Of a stretch of 64,000 bases of DNA, positions 24,503 through 35,661 are shown piece after piece; position 1 is the first letter of the stretch, and the number at the start of each line of letters is the position of its first letter. Below the pieces are notes generated by a model. The model ran no database searches. It worked only from the letters and a program-made list of their open reading frames with translations, and was not told where the DNA came from. The stretch lies in contig JACTVC010000009.1 in assembly GCA_018417955.1 (NCBI GenBank), forward strand, positions 1,364,001 through 1,428,000, in the 5' to 3' direction. This DNA comes from Laccaria trichodermophora (lineage: Eukaryota > Basidiomycota > Agaricomycetes > Agaricales > Hydnangiaceae). A program made the position numbers and the translations under genes.

Positions 24503-25180
24503 ATGGCGTGTAGCACTCAACGCCATGCATCCGGGCACACTCGACGGCGTGGGCGTTCGGTGTCGTGGGTGCTCGTCGTCCTCATATCGTCGTCGTCATC
24601 GTCGCGCCATGGTCGTCGTACGTGGGGTGGGTTGGGCACTCACCGGCGTGGGCGCTCGTCGTCGTTGTTGTTAGCAGGAAGGCTGGGGATGCAGGGGGCT
24701 GGGGCACTCACCTTACTGTGACGACGAACGATGACTCGTCGTTCGTCGTCTGGATGCCACGTCGTTAACAGCGACGTGGCATCCTGGTTTCCCATCGTCG
24801 TTGGCATCCGTTGATGTGGGTGTCGTCTGTTCACGTCGTCGTCGGGTGACGTGGCGGTGGTCCGTTGACGTGGGGGTCTGTTGAGGTGGTGGGGCGTGTC
24901 GTCGTTCGTGGTCGTGGTGCGTTGACGTGGTCGTCGCTCGTCGCTCGTCATCCGTTTTCGTCGCTCATGGTGTGACGTGGCATGGTTGTCGTGCACCGTT
25001 GTCGTGTCGTCGTCGACACTGGCATGGGCCAGTGACGTGGCGTTGGGCGTTGTGTGTGCCGTGCTTGTCCCGGGCGATGGATGGCGGGTGTGTGTGGTGG
25101 TGGATGTTGGTGACGTTGGCGAGAGGTTGGTGGGTGCCGTTGATGATGGTGGTGGTTGTTGAAAAAGAGTGGGTTGTTTG
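24503..25180 (+). repeat. G/T-skewed CGTCGT- and GACGTGG-rich block
   Basis: A long low-complexity stretch made of GTCGTCGT, GACGTGG and TGGGTGT words with strong G/T excess on the plus strand. The 224-residue open frame on the minus strand (24640-25314) is His/Thr/Pro/Arg-rich and contains no domain. I read it as a by-product of the skew rather than a gene. Confidence 0.7.
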
Positions 25181-25185
25181 TTGAT

Positions 25186-25233
25186 GACGCCCAAATCAAG
25201 CGTCGGCAAACGCCGACGCTTGATTTGGGCGTC
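25186..25233. repeat. Perfect 22-bp stem, 4-nt loop hairpin
   Basis: The left arm 25186-25207 begins GACGCCCAAATCAAG, the loop is AAAC, and the right arm 25212-25233 is the exact complement. Confidence 0.95.
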
Positions 25234-25464
25234 CGTGGATTCCGTTCCGTTTCGTTCCGGGAGCATTCCTTCCGGGACATTCCCGGAACCATTCCGGCGG
25301 AATATGCATTCCATTTGAAATTCCGGCGGAATGGTTTGATCAATTTGGCAGGCCCCTGTGCCAAAATTGATTCCCCCGGAATTCCAGGAATTCCGCGGAT
25401 TCCGCCGGATTCCGGCAGGAATCAGTGGAGGACAATAAAGACCTCACTACCATGTGCACGGTAG

Positions 25465-26810
25465 TTGTTATGGTACCCTCATCGCAATCAGTACAGTCTT
25501 CAATTCCTATTCCCTCTTATCCCATTATGTCTCCTGATCCTATGCTATATTCTCTCATCTGTATATTAACTTAATAGCATGTTTATACCCAGATCCAATG
25601 TGACTATGTTCTTTGTACACGACACATCTGTTTAATACTATTTGGCAAGCGTAGTACTAACAAACAGACACAAATGTAGAATAAGATACAATTGTACTTA
25701 CTAGAAGGCTTCAGAAGGTTCTAACACCTTCTCTTGGAATCTAGAATCATTAGTAGAGTACTTAAGATGTTTGTAAACCGTGAATGAAGGTTACCTCTTT
25801 TTTACCCATAAAACTTCATGTGAACTTATTAAGTTTAAGTACAACTTGGACCATTAAGTAACTGATAAAGCCGCGTGCTATCATATACTTAAATCAGAAG
25901 CGTTAACATCTCAGTACTAACGTCTCCGATACTAGTTGCATCATCCACGTCTTAAGTGTACACATCGTCAATGCAGAAGTAATCAAGACTACGATTCGTG
26001 TCAAGGATTCATGTGATCCAAGGAATACAATCATGCACTCGACTCATCTTCAGCCTCATTTGCTGGAGTACAGGACTATCATTAGTAAGTAGTACTTACT
26101 ATCCAAGTTACTAACTATTGTGTATTTGCAGGAATACACCAACATTCGAGTCGAGGAACTCTAACAGTAGTTCAGATTGTCTTTGTTTTCAACATCATTG
26201 AAAACAAATATGTGCAATCTGAACTACCACACATGCGGTAGTTCAGATTGCATATGATGATTACTATTTGCATTGAACATTCCCACCAAATTATGACATA
26301 GGACTGGGTTCATCTGAGCCCCAGCCAGGGCTCAGACAAGCCGAGTCCTACATCATAGGCTATTTTATACAATGTCACCAAAGGCCACTGTACCATCCAC
26401 CTGCCGATGCCCTACACCAGCTGCCCCATAACGACAGCTCCCCAGTAATGAGTGCTTGCAACAGCGTGCAATGCATTGCCACATCGCTGCCAGGCGACAT
26501 GACAATGAGATGACAAATGACATGATTTCATCATCTTAGGTGAGTCCTGACTGCCCCACCTTTTACTGACACCATTATGTGAAGGCAACATCACTCAGCA
26601 ATGCCACTTACTGAACTACCATGGGTAGTTGATTTGACTAACATTTTGATACACTTTGTTGACTGTCAAACAACTCCTCAAAATTACTCAACATACTTAC
26701 CAGCCAACTACATTTAAAGTGAGCTGTTGTCTACATTATGAGACAGGCTTAACATTCTAAGTTGATACCATAGATCTAAGAACCAGACTGCAACTATGAG
26801 TGAGGACATA
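25465..26810. other. Gene-free spacer left of the LTR element
   Basis: No gene is supported. It holds an imperfect member of the GTCTGAGCC palindrome family (26286-26362) and two CTACC...GGTAG hairpins (26224-26241 and 26616-26628). The text near 26170-26220 (CTTTGTTTTCAACATCATTG...) is repeated from 23905-23960. Confidence 0.5.
26286..26362. repeat. Decayed member of the GTCTGAGCC palindrome family
   Basis: The core CTGAGCCCCAGCCAGGGCTCAG is intact and the outer stem carries several mismatches. The left flank CCAAATTATGACA matches the 13.3-kb member. Confidence 0.75.
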
Positions 26811-26815
26811 CACAA

Positions 26816-27343
26816 TGTGACATATGCCCAGTACCTGTACAAGTCTCCTGTGGTAATTTCCCTCTTACAACGTTATATTCTCTTTGACTGTTTTGATTGT
26901 GCTTACTTAATGACTGTCACGATTCAACTCGCATTAGTCACACTAGCACACGTGTAGTAGTGACATCTTTTTTCTATTCATTGTACCACCACTACGTTCG
27001 CTCGTCGTGTGGCAGCGTCGTATCGCGCCCCCCGTTTGAGTCAAAGTAAGTGATCCGAGTTTGTGAGATCATTGAATATTCTCTTAGAGGTATTCGAATA
27101 TCCATTGGCCTTTCTTCCCGAACTCTGCTTCCTCGAGGATTTCCTGAGGAAGAGCAGATATCGCGCAACGGACATCTGAAGCACTAGCGATCTCTGCGTA
27201 GAGTTCGTGAACAAAGGACTAAGTCGCACGAAGGACGATTAGTCCTCACACCATAGTAACAAGACCTATATTCACGTTTGCCAGACCCTACGTCGTAGCC
27301 TCGACCACCCACTCCTCCTGTACCTCACAGAACACCTGTTACA
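26816..27343 (+). repeat. 5' LTR
   Basis: 528 bp from TGTGACATATG to CACCTGTTACA, with the usual TG...CA ends. Compared with the 3' LTR there are six differences, all transitions, and at least two of them change a CpG to TpG in one copy. Confidence 0.95.
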
Positions 27344-27346
27344 AAG

Positions 27347-30300
27347 GTGGACACTGTGGGAAACTACGACGCCCTGGCCGACTACGTTACCAAGAGAAAA
27401 TCGAGATCTGACGAGGCGCCAGCAGTTAATCCCGCTGCCACGTCAGACTCTACTGCCCATACCGCTACCCCCACTACAACGCTTACATCGCGACAAGGCG
27501 CTAGCCAACCGTCGTATTCATTTCCTAAATCTTCGAGGGCTCCCAAGCCTAACAGCAAAACTCAATCACAACCCTCATCATGATCGGTTTCGCTGGCCAA
27601 AACTAGCACGACGTCAAGTCATCGACCCCCTAAGACCACAAACATTCCTAAATCTACCGCCACTTCTTCTTCGACTATGTCAACCACAAAACCGTCGTCC
27701 CCACTAACGGCGTTCCAATTTACGGCTCAAACGTCAAGACCAACTACTTCGAACGTGACAGTATCAGCCACAGGAGTTGTTGATAACTCTAGTTCACCCA
27801 GTTCAACAACATCCACTTTGAGGAAGTCAACTACCGACGATCCCGCACGATATCCGGCGACAACTTCATCTACAGAACCCGTTGTTAACTCGCCTGGATT
27901 CGATACTATAATCGAAGGACAGGAGATGGAGACTCCAGTAATAACGAGAGGTGGTACTTCAACGTATAAGGATTCACCGATGGCGAAGCTTATAACTCAG
28001 TACTCCGGGGAAGATGAGAATGACGAACTTTCTACTGAGTCTTGGGTCAATATATTAATTACTAAAGATGAATTGGAAGCTGAATTGGTCGAGAAAGTGG
28101 AGGACCCAAATAAAGGGATCACGAAGTATAAACTTTCGGATGATTTTCTAGAGGGATTGATTAAGATATCAACGGAACTACAAATTTTCGTAGAGAAGGC
28201 TGCAGGATTGATAGAGGAATGGACTCGACACTTCGTTGTTGACCCAGGGGATACCCTAATACCCATCTTAAGGGGTACAACTAGTCTCCCTCAACTAAAT
28301 GTTGCTTGGACGACCATACAAAGACATTTGGAACTAGGAAATCGTACACTTAACAAATACATGCAACAATACCAGAATGACCCGCAAACGGAATTTCCGC
28401 TATCTCCTGTTTCAACTCTACCCGAATTACACTCAGATTTGAGTACCCTTCAAACAGCGGATCAGCGTTTACGATATTTGTACCAGAAATTTCCGAATCA
28501 CCACGAACAATTGTCTGAGCAAGCGGAGACCGCTCTGAATCAGGGTAAATCGTGGATGAACATACTTCCTCTACCAACTACATGGAAGAAAGCTTTCATA
28601 CCGGACAAGGAGCAACTCCCAGGGACCTCTAACCGTCGAGCCTCCAAAGGTAAACAAAGAGAGACAAGGGAAAGCGCGGATGAAGATGAAAATGACGCAG
28701 CTCCTCGTATTTGGTTAGGAGCAGAAACCCCATTCAAAGGCCCGAATAAATGGTTTGATGGCGGTAGATTGAAGACTAGAGACTCCTTAGCGAATCAGCC
28801 TCTGTCGAAACCGAATAAGACGAACCAAAATGTTTTGTTTGGTATAGCGACTCCACAGATCCCTATATGGGCGAAAGATCCTCCAGATAACTCTCAGCAA
28901 CCCAAAGCTGGCCGTTCTCAGCACTTGAGGGAATGGACAGAACGTGAGCCACCTCCACATATCGTTTCTTCAACGAGGAGAGAGAGTTCAGCGACCCACA
29001 GACCAACGAGGAGAGAGAGTTCAGCCTCTCACAGAGGCAGAGGGGGTTTCACAATGCGCAGAGGCAGAAACGATAATGGCGGAGGGCCTCCCAACGACGA
29101 AGGCGACGATGGCGAAAGTGGCAATGGTGATGGCGATGGCGATAGACATCATGGACGACAACATCAGGGAAGGAGAGCTTCGTCGAGCACAACTGCTTCC
29201 TCCAGACGAGGCAGAAGAGGTGGCGGGGATCCCCCTTCAGAGCCTAGCGGCGACGATGAATCAAGCTCGGGATCGGAGTCTGACCACACGAGTCAGGGAA
29301 CAGAGAGTCAACGAAGTTGGAAGCGCCGAAGCAGCACCATCCCATATGGACGGATCAAACCTACGATCAAATCGGAAATAAAACAAGAGTTACTTCCGCG
29401 ATGGGATGGCTCGCCAAACACTGCAGTGGATTATTTCCTGAAAATTCAGCAACTAGCTGCTCTTGAAGGAGATTTACCAGAAGCTTTAGGTTACTGGCTC
29501 TGGATGAACTTAGAGGAAGGATCAGATATCAAGAACTGGTTCGCTACGCTCATGTTTTCGGAACAATCTCATATGCGCTCTCATTACATTAACTATTTGA
29601 GAGGTATTAAAGACGGTTACCTGGGAGAATCCTGGCAGTTTAAGATCAACAGGATTTATGAAGGGCAATACTTCCAACAAGTAGGGCATGAGAAAGAACT
29701 CCCTAAGACGTTCATCATCCGTCGTATAATGTATACAAGGATGCTTACCTCTGCAGAACCAGGAGGAGCCTTGGAAATAAGCCTTATCATGCGGAAAGCC
29801 CCACTACAGTGGAAGACCATCTTGGTGATGCCTAGTATCAAGTCAACAAAGGCTCTGTACACGAAAGTTGTAGATTACGAAGATGACTTACTGGAAGCTT
29901 GGAGAAGGAAATCAGCAGCCACTTCGATGGTAACAGTGGACAACTTGATACCTACCTTGAAACGTTTAGGTTGGGAACAGCCTAGAACTCGACCACCACT
30001 ACTATCTACGCCTATGCGCGCAACGCAGGATAGACCACCTCAGGATCGAAGAGTATTGATGACAATAGCTGAGGAAAGGGAGGGAAATCAGGTCACAGAG
30101 GAAGCGCCCAAGCAAGAAGAATCGCAAATCGACGAAACTCACGACGACATGTTGCGTGAAGTATACCAGGTCATGCAGAAACGGCAAAGGGCTCCCCCTC
30201 CTGGTGGATACATGTTTCTGCGAAATGATCACGTCACATTTAAGATGGGAAAACTCCCACCTTCACCCTGTCGAGCCTGCGGCAGCGAGAACCACTGGGA

Positions 30301-33300
30301 CAAAGAATGCCCAGATGGTGAGATCTACAACGCTCGGATGGCTTCCGAACGTCGAAATGGTCATTCAAATGAAACAGTAGAAGATGAAGGGGATAAGCTT
30401 TACCAGAGTGCCTTCAGTATCCTCCTTTCTCAGCGGTTAGCGACGTCGCAATTCGATCTGAGTCAAGTAAAGTCGGATTTTGAGCAGGCAGTTCATCACA
30501 AAGAAATTAATGCGCTAAGCGTTGAAGACAGAGTCGATGAGCGTAAGTCCGTGGAAAGGCGGCGAGTGACCGTCCAAGAGATAGATGATGAGTCATGGTT
30601 GGAAGCCCATTCCAAACCAAAAGCGTCAACGTACCTTCTCTACAATACGAACGAAGAAACGGAGGATGAGAGACCGGACAGAACTAAAGATCCCCCACTG
30701 AGTGCGAGGAATTCCGAATCTTTACACGAGAATGCCACAGCCAATGGACCTGACCAAGCTCCGACGCTCTCGGATGACGAGATACGATCGGCTACAGCAG
30801 CTGCAGCGCTTGCTTCGGAATCCAAAGAACAGACCCCCCCTAGGAATGACTCTCCTGATGACGTGGAATCTCCGTCGGATTTCCAATTGCCTCCTCCGCC
30901 AAAGGACTTGAAACCTGTACGATTGGCAAAGAAGCGGTTCTATCCGGTAGGAGAGTCGTCAGTGGGTGTTTCAGTACTATCTGTCAAGGGATGGGTGGGC
31001 AATATGAGTAACCCCATAACAGATCTTTGTCTGGATTCTTGCGCCGACGTTACATTGATCTCGGCAGAATATTATGATAGCCTAAAAGCCAGCCCTCCAA
31101 TTCAACAAGGTATGTGCATGCAACTGTGGCAACTTACCGATAAGGACTCCAGACTAAGGGGGTTCGTACGCATACCCATTCTCATGGTCACAGACGACGG
31201 CGTAACGATCGAGTCTGAGGCAGAAGCCTATGTAGTTCCGGGAATGACAGTACCAATACTACTTGGCGAAGACTATCAACTGACCTATGAAGTGGGCGTC
31301 ACTAGGAATGTGGAAGAAGGACCGCGAGTACACTTCGGCAAGTCAGAATATAGCGTGACTGCAAAGCAGGTAGAACGAACCAAGGACTTCGACCGAATGA
31401 GACAGAGTGCCCACTCTGTAGGCCGATTCATCCGGAACAAGCTACACCGCCGTCGGAAGAATAAACGACATAGGCAGAAAGTAAAATTTGGCTTGGATGA
31501 GAAAGTCGTTCGAGCAAAAGAAGATTACTGCTTGCGCGCTCACGAATGTAAGCCAATCCAAGTCGAAGGTCAGCTAGGAGAAGATCAAGACTGGCTAGTG
31601 ACGAGGAATCTGCTTACCGCTGCAGACAATTCTTATTTCGCCATCCCAAACACTCTCATTTCCGCCAATAATCCGTGGGTGCCAGTTTCTAACCCCTCAG
31701 ATCGCCCTTGCTTCATCCGGAAAGGAGAGATAATCGGAGTACTCTCTGATCCTGCAGACTATTTTGACCATGTTAAGACGATGGCGGAATGGGAAGAACG
31801 TACCAAGCATGCGGACGCTATTGCTGCGATCATACAGATTCAGATGGAAGGGGATCGAGAGGCTCACGATTGCGAGAAGGATAAACCGCCGGAAGGGGAT
31901 GACTCACAGCCACAAGAAGAAGAAGCGTATGGTCCAAAAACAGCAGAAATGCCTGAATTGACGGAATATCCTTCCTCACGTATGAAAGAGTTTATAGACG
32001 TAGGATCTCTGCCTGAACATCTAAAGGATGAAGCCTGGAGAATGCTTGAGAAACACGTCAAAGCGTTTGGATTTGATGGCCACCTGGGACACCTACCTAC
32101 GAAAGTGCACATTCGAACGCAGGAGGGACAAGTTCCTATCTCAGTTCCGATGTATGGGAGTTCCCCCGAGAAGCGGCGATTCATGGATGTACAGATTGAC
32201 ACCTGGTTCGAGCAAGGCGTTATTGAACCCTCCATAAGTCCGTGGAGCGCTCCAGTCGTAATAGCATATCGGAATGGTAAACCTCGATTCTGTATCGACT
32301 ACAGAAAACTGAATGTGGTGACTGTACCAGATGAATTTCCGATACCAAGGCAATCCGAAATTTTACAATCATTATCGGGCGCTCAGGTCCTATCTTCGCT
32401 TGACGCTTTATCTGGTTTTACTCAGTTGGAACTGGACCCGGATGATGTGGAGAAAACAGCCTTTCAGACTCACCGTGGGTTGTTCCAATTTAAAAGGATG
32501 CCATTTGGTTTGAGGAATGGTCCATCCATTTTCCAACGAGTCATGCAAGGCATATTGTCGCCTTACCTATGGCTATTCTGTTTGGTGTACATCGACGATA
32601 TTGTCATTTACTCAAAGTTGTATGAAGAACACATCAAACATCTGGACTTAGTATTAGGAGCGATCGAAAACGCTGGGATAACGCTATCCCCAAGTAAATG
32701 TCATCTGTTCTACAGGTCTATCTTACTGCTGGGACACAAAGTTTCGAGACTAGGACTCTCCACACACTTAGAGAAAGTAAACGCCATATTGGCTCTCAAT
32801 AGGCCGAAAAAGCTTTCCCAATTGCAGACTTTTCTGGGAATGGTCGTATATTTTTCAGCTTTTATTCCCTACTATGCATCTATCTGTGCGCCGTTATTCC
32901 AATTACTATGGAAGGGTACTCGCTGGCATTGGGGAGCTGAAGAAGAACACGCATTCGAGTCAGCAAAAGCCGCTTTGCAGTCGAGTCCAGTTCTCGGTCA
33001 CCCCATTGAAGGCTCGCCTTATCGTCTTTACACGGACGCTTCCGATGAAGCCCTGGGTTGCGCTTTACAACAAATTCAGCCCATCTCAGTAAATGACTTG
33101 AAAGGGACACGGACCTACACTCACCTGCAGAAACAATACGACGCAGGCCTGCCTCCCCCAAAACTGACTACAACGCTGAGCTCCAAGATAACAGACAGTC
33201 CTAGTGACGATAAGTGGGGTGATACCCTGGACTCCTCGATTGTTCATGTCGAACGAGTGGTCGCTTACTGGTCGCGAACATTCAAATCCGTGGAAACTCG

Positions 33301-33826
33301 CTATTCGACGACTGAAAGGGAAGCTCTCGCCACTAAGGAAGGTCTGGTGAAATTTCAACCATTTATTGAAGGCGAAAAAGTTCTTTTAGTCATTGACCAT
33401 TCCACTCTACAATGGGCCAGAACTTACGAAAATTTGAATCGACGCTTAGCTGCATGGGGGGCTGTGTTTTCAGCGTATATGCCCAACTTAGAAATCATCC
33501 ACAGAGCTGGGAGAGTACATTCGAACGTTGACCCTCTATCCCGCCTGCCACAGGCTCCCCCAGATCATATTTCGCCCCAGCATGACAATGAACCGACGAT
33601 CAAAACGGACTTTTCCCTAGCTGAAAAGCAGGAAAAGCAAGCCAGTATGGCCCCAGCTCGTACAGCTTTCGCAATTTGGAGTATCGAAGAATGCCTGGAA
33701 GATCATAAATCAGCCTGGCCTTCGTCAGTGGAAGTGAACAACGGAACTTTGGACGAATTAGAACCTAGCAAGGAGTATTGGGATGCACGCAACCCCCCCC
33801 CCCAACCTACATGTCGCGATCGATGA
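27347..33826 (+). CDS. Gag-Pol polyprotein (Gag, protease, RT, RNase H)
   Basis: The main open frame is 27677-33826 (2049 codons counted from ATG 27677). The same frame is open from 27347, except for a single TGA at 27581-27583, so translation probably began upstream in the intact element. The N-terminal third is Ser/Thr/Pro-rich and disordered. A gag-like helical region lies at about residues 570-760. A CCHC knuckle with C-x2-C-x4-H-x4-C spacing (C865) follows. The aspartic protease site is LDSCADVTLIS with D1120, so DSC replaces the usual DSG/DTG. RT carries YIDD at residues 1638-1641. RNase H carries TDAS (D1787), TEREAL, IDHST and NVDPLSR, and has an insertion of about 60 residues after its first strand. 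The frame runs out just after an 11-C tract at 33793-33803. Confidence 0.9.
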
Positions 33827-35321
33827 TTTGTTCATCCAAGACTGGATTGAGGGATATAAAGCTGACCAGGCATTCGCAACGATTTGGGCGGATGAGAAGC
33901 GCGAGGCTGTGAATTGGAAAGCTAACGGTCGATTCATTAAAGATGAAAGGGGCTTACTTTATTTCTTGGATCCGGATTATCAACCCCGGCTCTGCGTCCC
34001 CAGATCGCAACGGAACTTTGTCCTGAGAGAAGCGCACGAGAATCCCATGGAGTCTAGTCACACTGGACCAGAGCGCTTGTGGCAACAGCTCAGCCAGAAA
34101 TTCTATTGGAAACGGATGAAAGCAGATGTACTCGCTTTTTCAAGTTCTTGTGATGTCTGTCAGAAGACCAAGTTCTCTAATTTTAACAAATTCGGATTCC
34201 TCATCCCCAATCCTATTCCTAGCCGTCCATATCAATCAGTCTCGATGGATTTCATTGTCAACTTACCATGGTCCAATCAGTCGAATGCAATCTTCGTTGT
34301 GGTTGACAGATTGACGAAGCACGCGAGTTTCATACCAACAACGACGGGGCTCACTGCAGAGGAATTTGGGGAGCTATATGTTAAGCATATCGGTTGCCGA
34401 TTTGGTCTTCCGGAGAGTATCATCACAGATCGCGACCCTAGATGGACGTCAGACTTTTGGAGGGGGGTAGCAAAATACCTAAAAACGAAAATGTCGCTCT
34501 CTTCTTCTCACCACCCTCAACATGATGGCCAGACGGAGGTGGTGAATAAACAGCTGGTGACAATGTTGCGAGCGTACGTCAACGACGACCTATCAGATTG
34601 GGCGATGTGGCTACATATCCTCGAGTTCGCCTATAATAACGCTGTTCACAGCTCTACGGGGACGACGCCTCTCTTTTTGTTATACAGATTCCACCCGAGA
34701 ACTCCCCTTGATTTTTTGAAACCATTGAATGCCGACGCTAAGAGTTACTCACTTTCACCGACAGCAATCAGCTTCCTGGAAACCTTGGCTATGCACAGGG
34801 ATAGTGCGAGGTCTGCAATAGCAGCTGCGCAGGACAAGCAAGCGACGCAATACAATAGAGGCCGAAGGGATGTCCCAGAGTTCAAGGAAGGCTCCCAAGT
34901 CCTGGTTAACCCACATTCCCTTGAATGGGTCGATGCAAAAGGTGTGGGAACGAAACTCAAGCAACGCTGGATTGGACCCTTTGAAGTAACACAGAAGATC
35001 AATCCCAAGGTTTATCGTCTACGCATGGGGGACCAATACCCCGGACTTCCTATATTCAACATCGAGCATCTGAAACCTTATCACGTTTCGGATAAGAATT
35101 GGGGAGAACGCACCATTATGAGAGAATCTTGGCGCTTGAAAACCCCCTCTGAGGAGTATACCGTTGAAGCGATCGTAGGACATCGTAGATCGAGACGGGG
35201 CATGGAATGGCTGGTCCGCTGGGAAGGTTATGGTCCTCAATTCGATACCTGGGAACCAACCTCTTACCTCAAGAATGCACCCATTGTACTGAACGAGTAC
35301 AAGCGGGCTCACAACTTGTGA
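33783..35321 (+). CDS. Integrase with chromodomain
   Basis: The open frame is in +1 relative to pol, starts within the C-run overlap, and has 512 codons. It shows an HHCC zinc motif (HENPM...H, then CDVC at residues 123-126) and a DDE core with D156 (MDF), D216 (TDRDP) and E252 (QTE). The spacing of the last two is 35 residues, as expected. A GPF motif follows (GPFEVTQKINPKVYRL), and the C-terminal chromodomain is at about 456-508 (VEAIVGHRR...WLVRWEGYGPQFDTWEP). Chromodomains steer integration toward marked chromatin in this clade. With one C fewer in the run, the frame would be continuous with Gag-Pol, so the separate ORF is probably a single-base shift and not a separate gene. Programmed frameshifting is the alternative. 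Confidence 0.9.
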   Translation: MHATPPPNLHVAIDDLFIQDWIEGYKADQAFATIWADEKREAVNWKANGRFIKDERGLLYFLDPDYQPRLCVPRSQRNFVLREAHENPMESSHTGPERLWQQLSQKFYWKRMKADVLAFSSSCDVCQKTKFSNFNKFGFLIPNPIPSRPYQSVSMDFIVNLPWSNQSNAIFVVVDRLTKHASFIPTTTGLTAEEFGELYVKHIGCRFGLPESIITDRDPRWTSDFWRGVAKYLKTKMSLSSSHHPQHDGQTEVVNKQLVTMLRAYVNDDLSDWAMWLHILEFAYNNAVHSSTGTTPLFLLYRFHPRTPLDFLKPLNADAKSYSLSPTAISFLETLAMHRDSARSAIAAAQDKQATQYNRGRRDVPEFKEGSQVLVNPHSLEWVDAKGVGTKLKQRWIGPFEVTQKINPKVYRLRMGDQYPGLPIFNIEHLKPYHVSDKNWGERTIMRESWRLKTPSEEYTVEAIVGHRRSRRGMEWLVRWEGYGPQFDTWEPTSYLKNAPIVLNEYKRAHNL

Positions 35322-35661
35322 ACTAGGCATTCCTCCGAGAGCGAGCCGTCTCTCAAATCAATTTTGACTTACACAGTCAATACGGCTCACCGGTTATGTT
35401 CTTGAAATTTTTGTAGTAGTATACAGATCACCATCGAGCGTGTTATGGCTCATTCTAGTTACACGTGATTACTTTTCCTTTATTTTTCTTTATTTTTCTT
35501 TCTTTTCGATTTCGTCTTTCCTTTGTTTCTTTCTTTCATTGTTACTTTCCCTCCTTTCTTTCACTTTCCACCTCGGTTGGCTTCGGAGCGAGGATTTCCT
35601 GCTTGTAAGTCTTTCGGGTGACCAGGTGCTGTTGACGGATTTCCATCTACGGCGTCTGATC

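Larger units (their letters stand above)
23970..25430. mobile_element. Possible TIR element with CCGGAATTCC-rich ends
   Basis: The left end (23974-24065) starts TCCTCCACTGATTCCT and continues with GGAATTCCGCGG-type text. The right end (about 25235-25431) reads the inverse, finishing GGAATCAGTGGAGGA. Both ends are full of overlapping GGAATTCC / CCGGAAT palindromes. No convincing target duplication was found (flanks CTTTCCAT and CAATAAAG). Inside are an AT-rich part, a polypurine tract and a G/T-skewed block. No transposase is present. Confidence 0.5.

Noticed and set aside
24640..25314. A 224-codon minus-strand frame rich in Thr, His, Pro and Arg
   Set aside because: It lies wholly in a low-complexity G/T-skewed block. 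It has no domain, and plus-strand frames of similar quality overlap it.
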